Below are positions 23,490-33,900 of a stretch of 34,105 nt of DNA, in pieces. How positions within the stretch are numbered: position 1 is the first letter of the stretch; each line of letters starts with the position of its first letter. Origin of the DNA: Candidatus Aldehydirespirator catecholifindens (GTDB lineage: Bacteria > Actinomycetota > Acidimicrobiia > Acidimicrobiales > Aldehydirespiratoraceae). The notes beneath the pieces were generated by a model. It was not told the origin of the DNA. It saw nothing but the letters and a program-made list of their open reading frames with translations, and made no database searches. The translations under genes and the position numbers were made by a program. The stretch covers positions 1 to 34,105 of the forward strand of contig JAPYNU010000066.1 of NCBI GenBank assembly GCA_028283245.1, given 5' to 3'.

Positions 23490-24254
23490 TCAGCGTTCAG
23501 GTTCTTCGTATGCGAGAGCTGCGGCGAAGTCGTCGGTGCCGAGTTTGTGGATTCTCCAGATGATCTCAGGTGCCTGCGGTACTTGGAGTCGGCTGCACTG
23601 TGCGCCAGCGCGCATGCTTTGAGGAATCTCGAAGTTGGACACACCCCATGACAAGCCTGCCCCGTAAGCCTTGCTGACAGCTTCTTTCAGAGTCCACAAA
23701 TCAAGGAACAAGTCCAACTTGCGTTGCTCGGCGGCGGCAGCCAGCTCCGCTTGTTCAGCGGATCCGAGCACCCGACAAGCGAGAGCATCAATATCGCGTC
23801 GCGGGATTGTCCGTTCTTCAACATCGACACCGATACGGCCGTAATCCGCCAAAGCAATCAGGCCGTGACGGCCGCTGTGGCTGACGTTGAAAGAAATGGG
23901 TGCCGGACAGCCTTTGACCACAGCAGAGGGCTTTCCGTGGTCGCCAGCCACGATGCTGAGACGGTCGTTGGTGCTGTCAAGAGCGTCGCACAACACCGAT
24001 CGAAGTGCAGCCCGACACAGCATGTAACGCCGTTGAGCATCGCGGTGGCGCATCTGGCGTGCTCTGCGACGCTCGTCACTGTCAAGCCATGCCTGAGCCT
24101 CCCGCTCGTTGGGCCCGTTCGGCGACAAGTCAATATGAATCACTGTTACGTCGTTGAGTTGCTTGAACGGTCTCCACCACTGCCTCGCCTCGCCGTAGCC
24201 CGCCGTCGTAGATGACAGTCGCTGGCTTTGCGCGCGTTGCGCTCGATTCGTCAT
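23490..24254 (-). CDS. 4'-phosphopantetheinyl transferase, Sfp type
   Basis: 254 residues from ATG 24254 (a TTG lies just before at 24257). Transfers phosphopantetheine from CoA to a carrier-protein Ser. Landmarks: FNVSHSGRHGLIAL near 122-135, the Mg-binding GVDVEE near 142-147, and WTLKEAVSKAYGAGL near 187-201 containing the catalytic Glu and Lys. Sfp-type enzymes act on polyketide, peptide or fatty-acid synthases and on carboxylic acid reductases; no such carrier gene is in the window. It is transcribed divergently from the carboxypeptidase gene, with 119 bases between starts. Confidence 0.88.
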   Translation of the reverse strand: MTNRAQRAQSQRLSSTTAGYGEARQWWRPFKQLNDVTVIHIDLSPNGPNEREAQAWLDSDERRRARQMRHRDAQRRYMLCRAALRSVLCDALDSTNDRLSIVAGDHGKPSAVVKGCPAPISFNVSHSGRHGLIALADYGRIGVDVEERTIPRRDIDALACRVLGSAEQAELAAAAEQRKLDLFLDLWTLKEAVSKAYGAGLSWGVSNFEIPQSMRAGAQCSRLQVPQAPEIIWRIHKLGTDDFAAALAYEEPER

Positions 24255-24373
24255 CAATACAAGTATTGCGCTGTTGAAGCACTCGCCGCGAGCCGCGTGA
24301 AGACCCCCAATGAAGCTGACTCAATCCGCAATGAAGCCGCATTTGGTGTCGGTTGTGTGAGACTTGAACTCCT

Positions 24374-26452
24374 GTGACCTTGAAGCGCCGCATTCTGACC
24401 GTTGCCATAGTGGCGGCGGCATTGTCGTTGCTGGGCGGACTCTCGCCGACCGCACCCGCTTCGGCTCAGAGTCCCGCCGAAGGCCAGTGGCGTGAGCAGC
24501 TGATCGGTGAGTTCGTTGCAGCGATCTCGGGTCGTGGCGCGCCCGATGATGTGTGTTTGAGCCTCTACCTCAACGGCAAGTCGATTTATAACTCTGGCGG
24601 TGCTGCGAGCTTCACTCCGGCTTCGCTGATGAAGCTTGCCACTGCGACGGTTGCGCTCAAGTTGATGGGACCCGACGCGACCTACACCACAGAGGTTGTA
24701 GTTGATGCCGGCGCTCTTAAGACTGTGAGCGGCGGGGTGCTGCAAGGCGATCTTTATCTGATCGGCGGGGGCGATCCCACTCTGGCGACTCTCAGCTATG
24801 CAGCCACTGTCGGAATCCCGCAACCTTACACCGATGTCAACGATCTAGCGGATGCGGTGATGGCCGCACTGCGGGCTCGCGGAATAAGCGTGATCAACGG
24901 ATCGGTTGTGGGTGATGAGTCTCGCTATCCCGAGTCCGAACGCGACTACGTGGGACACACCGTTGACGGCACGCCGGTCTGGAAGGCTTCCTACCGGGAT
25001 ACCAATCTGTCGGGGCCGCTGTCGGCTTTGATGATCAACGACGGCTATCACCCTCACCGCCGCAGCCGTCGTAGTCATGTTCGCCCTGTTGATGTGGCTC
25101 GAGCGGCTGCGGCGGAGTTTGATGATTTGCTTGAAGAGCGCGGGCTAGTGATCCGACGCTCGCCTCGCTCACAGACTGCCCCAGCAGCCGCCGACCGAGC
25201 CTCTCTCGCCAGCCTCAAGTCGATTCCGATGTCACAGATCGTCAAGCGGATACTCACCAGCTCAAACAACACCACTTCAGAGATGGTGTTCAAAGAGATC
25301 GGTTACCGCATCGGCGGTTCGACGCGCGCCGAGGCTGCCACTGCAGCAACTGCGATCCTGCGCGGCATGGTCGGTGATGCTGCAGCCTCGTTGCGATGGG
25401 TTGACGGCTCGGGGCTTTCGACTCTCAACAAGATGAGCTGTGATCTGGCGGTTCGGCTGATTACCGAAGCGAGTGTCGATTCTGTGCTGTTGGAGGCGCT
25501 GGCGGTGGCAGGCGAGACCGGGACGTTGCGCTACTGCGGCCCGGCACCAGCGACAAACTCAAATCCTCGCAACACGGTGAGAGCCAAGACAGGCGCACTT
25601 AACAACACCGATGCTCTTGCGGGCATTGCGCTAGCACCCAACGGCGATGTGGTTGCTTTCGCCATGATTGCTAGCGAAGATCTAATAATCCTGCGAGGTT
25701 CGTGCAATCCGCAGCGACGCGCTCTCATATCCGCCGCGGCTAACTACAACTACGGCATGCCTCAATCGTCTGGCAACGATTCGAGCACCGACCCATCCAA
25801 GGATTCAACTCCCGACCCGACCGCAGGTTCAGCCCTACTACCGATGCTGCCTGCGCCTTCTGTAACGGATTTCCTTAACTCTGCTGCTGATGAAGCGGCT
25901 GCGGGTGTGCATCAGCCCGCCGTGCGCGAACTCGTGGAAGCCGGAGTTGCGCTGGCGTGCGACGACGAACTGCGACTCTTTTGCCCCGATATGCCGATCC
26001 CTCGAGCGGAGGTGGCTTGGTATCTCGCACAGCAGTTGCAACTGCAAGCCGCTGCATCCGTCGACCGTTTCAGCGATGTCGCAGCAGATCATCCCTTCGC
26101 AGCACCGGTAGCAGCGCTGGCTAATGCGGGCGTGACTCAGGGTTGTGGCAGTGGTGAACGCTTTTGTCCCGAGCAGCCGCTGACACGCGCTCAGATGGCC
26201 TCATTCTTGGTGCGAGCATTTGACCTTTCGCTTGACCTGCCGATTGATCCGGCCACGGGCAGCGACGGCGAACCCGAAGGCGAGAGTTTCAGTGACGTGT
26301 CTCCTGCCAGTCCTCACGCAGCAGCGATCACAGCGCTGGCTCATGCGGGGATTACCAAGGGTTGCGAGTCTTCAACTGCGAAGTTCTGTCCAGACCGTCT
26401 CATTACCAGGGCAGAATTCGCAACCTTCCTCAGCCGCGCCCAAATCCGCTGA
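24374..26452 (+). CDS. D-Ala-D-Ala carboxypeptidase/endopeptidase (S13, PBP4 type) with S-layer-like repeats
   Basis: 692 residues, GTG start. Signal peptide 1-31 (cleavage after ASA). Penicillin-binding fold: SLMK at 84-87 with nucleophile S84, SSN at 296-298 and KTG at 405-407, so the S13 active site is intact. A Ser/Asp/Pro linker (464-495) leads to three SLH-like repeats at about 510-552, 563-615 and 637-690. Each has the pattern C-x(5-7)-FCP followed by an R(A)-E/Q-(M/V/F)-A helix, with Cys at 529/537, 591/598 and 664/672 that could form disulphides. The repeats should hold the enzyme to the cell wall or S-layer. It trims peptidoglycan cross-links. Confidence 0.92.
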   Translation: MTLKRRILTVAIVAAALSLLGGLSPTAPASAQSPAEGQWREQLIGEFVAAISGRGAPDDVCLSLYLNGKSIYNSGGAASFTPASLMKLATATVALKLMGPDATYTTEVVVDAGALKTVSGGVLQGDLYLIGGGDPTLATLSYAATVGIPQPYTDVNDLADAVMAALRARGISVINGSVVGDESRYPESERDYVGHTVDGTPVWKASYRDTNLSGPLSALMINDGYHPHRRSRRSHVRPVDVARAAAAEFDDLLEERGLVIRRSPRSQTAPAAADRASLASLKSIPMSQIVKRILTSSNNTTSEMVFKEIGYRIGGSTRAEAATAATAILRGMVGDAAASLRWVDGSGLSTLNKMSCDLAVRLITEASVDSVLLEALAVAGETGTLRYCGPAPATNSNPRNTVRAKTGALNNTDALAGIALAPNGDVVAFAMIASEDLIILRGSCNPQRRALISAAANYNYGMPQSSGNDSSTDPSKDSTPDPTAGSALLPMLPAPSVTDFLNSAADEAAAGVHQPAVRELVEAGVALACDDELRLFCPDMPIPRAEVAWYLAQQLQLQAAASVDRFSDVAADHPFAAPVAALANAGVTQGCGSGERFCPEQPLTRAQMASFLVRAFDLSLDLPIDPATGSDGEPEGESFSDVSPASPHAAAITALAHAGITKGCESSTAKFCPDRLITRAEFATFLSRAQIR

Positions 26453-26609
26453 CTCGGGATTTTTGAATCGGACTTCTGAATCGGGACTCAGCAGCGTATG
26501 GGTGCTCTCCGCCGCTTCCTTCGGTGGATGCTGCAGCCTCGTAACCTGACACAATGTTGCGGCCCAGATTTATATCCAGATCTATAACTGAAGCCTGAGC
26601 TTGAGTCGA

Positions 26610-27812
26610 ATGTCTACGTCGACGTTGCCGCACCGATTCCGTGGTGACTTGTTCCCATATCAGGTGCTTCTAGGTGTCACCGCAGGAGCTATTGGAGGCA
26701 TTGTTACTGTGCTCGGTGAGCTGCGTGACGCTCTCGGCTTCAGCAGCACTGGGATCGGTGTCATGGTCGCTGCAGGTTTTACGGCTGCGTTCATAGCCCA
26801 GGTCACCTTGGCCAGGCTTGCCGACACTGGCCGCTCTCGGATGTTGGCCACTCTTGGCATCGCTTTGAGTGCCACGGCATTGCTGCTGATGGTTTTTGCT
26901 GAGTCCCTTGAGCTTTGGGTGTTAAGCAGAATCGTTCTGGGATTCGCTGGTGGTTTGCTGCTTCCGGCAGTGCGCCGTGCCGCCTCCGTCTATGAGCCGA
27001 GCCGTGCTGGTGAGAACCTCGGGCGTATGGTCGTAGCCGAAACCGTAGGATTTATTTGCGGCCCGGTGCTTACTGCGGGGTTGGTGTGGCTCGGCGGGAT
27101 CCGAGCGCCCTTTGTGGTGTTTGCTGTGGCCATGATGTTGTTTATTCCGATGGCGACACGTCTTCCGCCTGACCGGGGCCCGCTTGACGAGATCCGCAGA
27201 GCCACATCGTTTGACTTGCTACGGATCCGTCGCCTTCAAGGGGCACTAACAATGATCGGCGGCTATTTCATAGTGGTCGGTGCCTGGGAAGCTGTGCTGC
27301 CTGTGATGTTTGCTGATCGTGGCGCAGGTGCGACGGCCACCGGTCTCGCTTTTACTTTGGTTGCGCTGCCGATCATTTTTGTTGGTGCTCGAGCCGGGCG
27401 ACTAGCTGATCAAGTAGGGCCGGTGAGGGTAGCGATGTCGGGACTGATCTCGGTGGGCTGCTTGAGCATGACCTACGGTGTGCTGCCTGGCGTGATCTCA
27501 ATCGTGGCGGTGGTGGTGCTAGCGGGTTTCGGCGATGGGATCGGATACACCGCAGCACAAGCATTAGTTGCTCGATCAGTGTCTGAGCACCGCCAGGCCG
27601 CAGCGCTGGGTTTGATGGGTGCAGCCGAAGTAGCAGGTGCTGGCATCGCTGCTTTACCGTCGGCGTGGCTCTACGACAATTTTGGTGCCAGGCTGACTTG
27701 GACTGTTGTCGGTACTACTGTGCTGGTGTTTGTGCTGTCGGGATGGCTGCGCCTCAGAGGCACTGCGCCAGTGTCGGGCCCCGATGCCGCAGCGCCCGCC
27801 GAGCATCCTTAG
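26610..27812 (+). CDS. MFS transporter, 12-helix type
   Basis: About 400 residues with 12 hydrophobic segments. A motif-A-like loop ARLADTGRSR follows helix 2 and a second, ARAGRLADQVG, lies in the corresponding place of the C-terminal half. ATG 26610 is preferred; TTG 26601 is in frame and would add three residues. TATAAC at 26583-26588 is a possible -10. Substrate unknown; sugar-phosphate-, drug- and metabolite-exporting MFS proteins share this architecture. The last ~20 residues are Pro/Ala-rich. It stands between two cell-surface genes, which need not mean a shared task. Confidence 0.85.
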   Translation: MSTSTLPHRFRGDLFPYQVLLGVTAGAIGGIVTVLGELRDALGFSSTGIGVMVAAGFTAAFIAQVTLARLADTGRSRMLATLGIALSATALLLMVFAESLELWVLSRIVLGFAGGLLLPAVRRAASVYEPSRAGENLGRMVVAETVGFICGPVLTAGLVWLGGIRAPFVVFAVAMMLFIPMATRLPPDRGPLDEIRRATSFDLLRIRRLQGALTMIGGYFIVVGAWEAVLPVMFADRGAGATATGLAFTLVALPIIFVGARAGRLADQVGPVRVAMSGLISVGCLSMTYGVLPGVISIVAVVVLAGFGDGIGYTAAQALVARSVSEHRQAAALGLMGAAEVAGAGIAALPSAWLYDNFGARLTWTVVGTTVLVFVLSGWLRLRGTAPVSGPDAAAPAEHP

Positions 27813-27832
27813 GCACAGGTATCTGGGTTGCG

Positions 27833-27860
27833 ACTGGCCTATCAGCACTGGCCTATCAGC
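27833..27860. repeat. 14-bp perfect tandem duplication
   Basis: ACTGGCCTATCAGC at 27833-27846 is repeated at 27847-27860, between the MFS gene and the giant protease gene. No function is evident; it resembles the other short intergenic duplications in this window. Confidence 0.85.
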
Positions 27861-27895
27861 AACGTCAACAACCGAAAGCCGCTGCGCGATGGGCG

Positions 27896-27924
27896 TTGTA
27901 GCACGAAACACTAGATGCTGATAA
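27896..27924 (+). promoter_or_regulatory. Possible promoter of the giant protease gene
   Basis: TTGTAG at 27896-27901 and TGATAA at 27919-27924 are spaced 17 bases. Transcription would then start close to the ATG at 27935, giving a very short or absent leader; no ribosome site is visible, which agrees with leaderless translation, common in Actinobacteria. Matches to consensus are only fair. Confidence 0.25.
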
Positions 27925-27934
27925 CTTTCAGATC

Positions 27935-30900
27935 ATGCCTTTTAGGGCTTTGTTTTTTCGCTTTGTTTTTCGGATCTGCTTGGCGTTGCTGCTGATGGCG
28001 TTGATTGCAGGCAGTGCGTTAGAGGTGCCGTCAACCGCTTGGGCGCAGACATCTGATGGTGCGCCTGTGCCGTTGGCCGTGGTTCCAGCACCTAGTGATG
28101 CCCTCGACGCTGTCGTGCAGCTTGGGTTGGGTGATTCTGAAAGTTCGCTGCCGGATTCTGGCGAAGAGGCTCTGGATTCCGGTGAGGCGGTTTTGCCTGT
28201 TGAGTCGGATGGTTTTGATGTTACCGAAGGCTTGGCCCCTGACTTGTTGCCCGAGGAGATTGAAGGTCATGAACTAGGTTCTGACCTTCCAGGGTTGGGC
28301 ATTGCGGATCTGCTTGACGATGACGACGTGTTTGAGTGGCAAGACGGCGACGACACGATGTCGCTGCGTTTGTTGCCTGCTAGAGAGGCTGCTGCTGCGG
28401 CTGTCAACGGTTCGGATACCGTTGCGTCCACGTCTTTGCAGGATCTGGCGGATTCGATGGCGGCGGTTAGCTATGTGGCATCCCATGATGGGTTATCTAA
28501 CGAGACCAGCGCTCGGGTGCAGCAGCAGGCTGATAACTGGTTCGTTTCTGACACGGGCCAGTTGTTTTTGCCGGTGGGTGGTGTGTTGGTGTTGTTTGAG
28601 GATGGCTTCAACGATGCTGAGATTGATGCGGTCTGGATGCAGTATGGGATAACACCGGGTCGTGTGTTACCGATTGAGGGGTTGCCGAATGCGTTCAAGA
28701 TCGACACGTCCTCTGATGTGGAGTCGCTGCAGCTAGTGCAGTTGCTGTCACAAGCACCGGGTGTGGAGTCGGTCACGCCCAACATGTTCACACCCGACTT
28801 CAATGCCGACCTGAACTTGTCGTCGCCAACGTCGCGCTATCCCAAACTAAACGATGCTGCAAGTAAACGATGTAGATCGAATGATCCGCCGCTGAGCGAT
28901 GCTTTATCGGCGTGTCTGTGGCATCTTGACAGCAGCACAGCGGCCAGTGCAAACATTAACGGCCAGACGCAATCAGCGTCGGCGGACATCAACATCGGTG
29001 ACGTGTGGGACACCACAATGGGCGCTGGCATCACCGTGTCGATAGTGGATCGCACTTGGGAAGCTGGTCATGAGGATCTGGTTGGCAACGCAAATCGGGC
29101 TGCTAGCACTTATTGGGGTGGGCGAACCGGCGAGAGCAACTCCTGGCACGGAACCGCTGTTGCAGGAGTCATAGGAGCACGCGACAACAATATCGGTGGT
29201 CGCGGAGTAGCACCCCGCGCCCAGTTATTGAATGTCAACTATCTTGAATATCAGAGCACCTACACCCTAACACAAAGATTCCTGCATCGCAAAGACACGG
29301 TGGCGGTGGCTAACCACAGCTACTCAAGATCCGGCAACCGAGACTTGCACCGCGTGTCGCCGGTTGTGACCAGCGCATTGGAGGAGAGTCTTAAGTCAGG
29401 TTTCGGTGGCAAGGGGATAGTCCATGTGAAATCTGTTGGCAACGATAAAAGACTCGGTGATGAGGGGGGGCTAGAAGAGCGCCATAACCATTACGGATTT
29501 ATAGTTGCCTGCGCGGTTGATTCCGCTGGCAATGCCACAACATATTCCGAAGAGGGGTCAATGCTTTGGGTGTGCGGCCCGTCAGGTGATACCGGTCGCT
29601 TCCAAATTCTGGCACCGATAGGCAAGAACTCCTATCACTCTGGCCTTAAAGGCACTAGTTTCTCGGCACCAGTGGTGTCTGGTGTGGCAGCACTCGTGCG
29701 CAGTGCTAACACAGACCTGACGTGGCGTGATGTGAAGCTAATCCTTGCTGGAACTGCTCAAAAAAATGATGCCAATGATTCGAGTTGGCAGGCGGGTGCT
29801 CTTAAATACCGTTCAACCACCGATTCGTATTCATACAGCCGCAAATACGGGTTCGGTCTTGTTGATGCATCTGCTGCGGTGGCCGCTGCAAAGACCTGGA
29901 AGACATTGCCGCCGATGTTCGCAAGTTTGGCGAGGTCTAGCGAATCCGAGACGGTCACCAAATCTGGAGGCACCAAGGAGTTCACGCTTGATCTGGTCTC
30001 TGATATTGACTTCATTGAGTATGTTGATGTCAACTTCAACATGAACACTGAGAACTTCAACCATCTCAAAATGACGCTGGTATCACCTAGTGGGCGGGAG
30101 TCTTTGCTGATCAAGGGGCCTTCAGGCAGAGGCTGGTGCTCGTGCCCTCTTAACGGCGACTTCAAACTTGCTTCCGTTCGTCATCTTGGCGAAATTGCCT
30201 CTGGGACCTGGAAACTCAAGATAGCTAATACCGGCGATGTGCATCCTGCCAAGTTGAATTCTTGGGGAATAAAAGTCTACGGACACAATGCGCTACGCAC
30301 CGAAGAAATCACGCTTTCGACTCCGGCCGAAGTCGCTGAAGGCGATGACTTCACCGTGACAGTGGCGCATAAGGGGACACCACTTGCTACTGATCTGGTA
30401 GTGCCCATAGTGCTGGTGCCGGACGGGGCAAGTCCGCCAGGACAGCCCGATGCCGACTACGCATCGCTCACATCAATCACCATTCCCGCCGGTGCCTCAT
30501 CAGCGTCAGCTGCAGTGTCCACCATCGATGACAGCGTGGATGAAATCCGTGAGAAAGTGATCGTGTCAGTCGGCTCAGTAGCAGTTCCATATTACTTAGC
30601 GTCGCCTAGCAACCCGGTTGTCATCATTGATGATGACAAGCCAGCAGTCAGTATCAGGGCAGTTAAAGACAGGATCCTTGAGGGAGAGAAGGCTGCTTTC
30701 GAATTTACAATGCACAGCAAGCCAGCGGTGCCTATCCGTGTTTCAGCCGCAGTGTCAGAATACCCCTTTGATCGTGATGCCTCCTATCTGCCGTTCACAC
30801 GCGAACGAACCTTTTCTGTTGTATTCACCTCTGCTGGAACACAGACTGTCAGTTTCGACACCGTGGAAGATCGAGTCGACGATCCGTCACGTCTGATTTG

Positions 30901-33900
30901 GGGTAGAATCTTAAATAGTAGCATTTTCGGCAAATATCGAATGAAGGGTTACGCTGCCGCAGGCATTCGGGTGTCCGATGATCTGCCTCGTGTGAGTGTT
31001 GTTTCCAGAGATCACACTATTTACGAATCAAACCATGCACGATTTGATTTTAGTGCTTTTCCAAAACCGAGTTCGCCGATTACCTTGTCGGTTGAGGTTA
31101 CCGCATCTGGCCTATTCGGTGTTAGTAGCGGCACTCGGACAATCACGATTGGTCCCAGCGGTAAAGCTTCACTTTTCATAGGCACCGAACGTTATAGTTT
31201 TGGTCAGCCTAGGGGCACTGCCACCGTGACGATTGCGCCTTCTGACAGCACGAAATGGTATATGTTACCAAACCGAAATTCTGCAACAGTTGTAATACGC
31301 GACTTAGATGGAGATGGTTCGCTTTATGTGGCTGCTCCTAAATTGCTTGCAAAAGTTCGAACTCATGTTGCGAACGAGCTGGCGCAGGGTCATCTGAATC
31401 GAGCTAACCTTTATAAGCGTGTTCTGCTGACTTTCGGTGAGGACCCTGCTGGTGTGACTGGCGGCAGAATGACCGGTGCTGAGGCGAGGACTTATGTCGA
31501 TGCAGGCTTGTCTGACTGGGGGTTGATCACTTCTGAAGTGGCTCAGCTTGAGGCCTCTAGACCCGAAAAACCTGTAGTGCTCACTACCGCAGGTGCCGAC
31601 ATCGTTGAGGGCGATGATGCGATTTTCACCTTGCGGACGATGCCTGCATGGCCTGACGACATTGATGTGACAATGTTGATCCACCCCCATGGAAATTTCG
31701 GCGTGCCACTCGGTTTTCGGACGTTGACGATCCCGGCTGGCGATACTGCAACTCTGACGCTGCCCACCGCAGTTGATAATGTAGGCGAACTTGACGGATC
31801 AATCACTGTGGCAGTGAGCCAAAGCGACGACTACGACCGGTACATGTTCGGTCAGGCTTCGCTAAGCGTGGCTGACAACGATGGTCCGCCTTTGCCAAAA
31901 GTGAGTGTCACTGCTGGTAGTGCTGTCACCGAAGGCACTGCTGCATCGTTTACGTTGACTGCTAATCCTGCGCCTGCTTCGTCTCTTGCCGTGAACGTGA
32001 ACGTCGCCGCCATCGGCAACTACGGCGTAACCACCGGATCACGAACCGTCACAATCGGAACCTCAGGCACAGCCACACTCACTGTTTCTACTACCGGTGA
32101 CTCAACCGATGAAGCCAACGGTTCGGTAACTGCCACGCTCAGTGCAGGCACTGGATACACCTTGAGTTCAACATCATCAACAGCAATCGTGGCTGTAGCA
32201 GATGATGATGATCCGACTGTTTATGTGGTTCCTGCTGGTTTGATTTCTGATGTGCGGGGTTACGCAAGCGAAACTGGTAACGGTGCTGTTCATGTGAATC
32301 GCTGGAAGCGGGTGTTGCTCGCGTTTGGTGAAAGTGTGCCAGGCTTCACCGGCACACCAATGACTCTTGTTGAGGCGCAGGGTTTCGCTAAGCAGTTCTG
32401 GAGTGTTCGTTGGGACCCAGTTGTCAAAGCGTTACAGGCTCTCGCCGCAAACGCACCACTACCTGGGACTCCTGTGGTCAGTGTCACTGCTGGTAGTGGC
32501 ATCACCGAAGGTAGCAGTGCGTCGTTCGAGCTCACTGTTAGTCCCGCGTCCGCATCACCTCTTAGCGTCAACCTCACAGTGACCGCCACCGGCGACTACG
32601 GTGCCATCACCGGCTCACAAACGGTCACCATCGCAGTCAAAGGCACACTCAAAATTGTCACTAAAGGTGACTCAACTGACGAACCCAACGGCTCGGTGAC
32701 GATCACGTTGAATGCTGGCACTGGATACGACTTGGACTCTACTGCATCAACTGCCACTGTGGCTGTGGCTGATGACGATGACCCGCCACCAGCGACTCCT
32801 GTGGTCAGTGTCACCGCTGGTAGTGCTGTTACTGAGGGCAGCAACGCATCGTTTACGTTGACTGCTGATCCTGCGCCCGCTGCGTCTGTTGATGTGACCG
32901 TCGCAGTCACCGCTACCGGTGATTACGGTGTCACTATCGGCTCACGCACAGTCACTATCGGAACCTCAGGCACCGCCACGCTCACCGTTTCTACTACCGG
33001 CGACACAACCGATGAGGCTGACGGATCGGTAACCGCTGCTATCAGCACAGGTACCGGTTACACCGTGAGTTCTTCAGCATCAACGGCGACCGTGGCTGTC
33101 AACGACGATGATGCTTCTTCTGTGGTGTCTGCGCAACTGATTGCTAACGTGCGCGGTTACGCAGCAGAAACCAGCAACGGCGCTGCTCATGTGAACCGCT
33201 GGAAGCGAGTGCTGCTAGCGTTTGGTGAAAGCGTGCCAGGCTTCATTGGCACACCAATCACCCTCACCGAAGCCCAAGACTTCGCTAAGCAGTTCTGGAA
33301 CGTCCGCTGGGATCCAGTCGTCGCTGCGTTGCAAGCCCTCACCACAAACACACCACAACCCTCACCGCCACCAGCGACTCCTGTGGTGAGTGTCGTTGCT
33401 GGTGGTGCTGTTACTGAGGGCAGCAGCGCGTCGTTTGCGTTGACTGCTGATCCTGCGCCTGCTGCGTCTTTGACCGTGAACGTGGCTGTGACCGCTACCG
33501 GTGATTACGGTGTCACCACCGGCTCGCGCACTGTCACTATCCCCACGACCGGTTCAGCCACGCTCACAATCGCTACTACCGGTGACAGTATTGATGAGGT
33601 TGATGGTTCGGTTACGGCTGCTGTCAGTGCTGGCACCGGTTACAGCGTCAGCACAACATCAGCAACCGCGACCGTGGCTGTCAATGATGATGACCCACCC
33701 TTATTACCACTGCCAGCGACTCCTGTAATCAGTATTGCTGCTGGTGGCGCTGTTACTGAGGGCAGCAACGCTTCGTTCACGTTGACCGCTAGTCCAACAC
33801 CCGCGTCTTCTCTTCGCGTTACCGTCAACGTCACCGCTACCGGTGATTACGGTGTCACCACCGGCACCCGCACAGTTACTATCGGAACCTCAGGCACTGC

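Noticed and set aside
24254..24823. Minus-strand 189-codon frame opposite the carboxypeptidase start
   Set aside because: It is antisense to a clear signal peptide and S13 domain and shows no recognisable protein features.
32290..33834. Minus-strand frames opposite the Calx-beta repeats
   Set aside because: They recur with the repeats, overlap the long coding frame and are composition-driven shadows.
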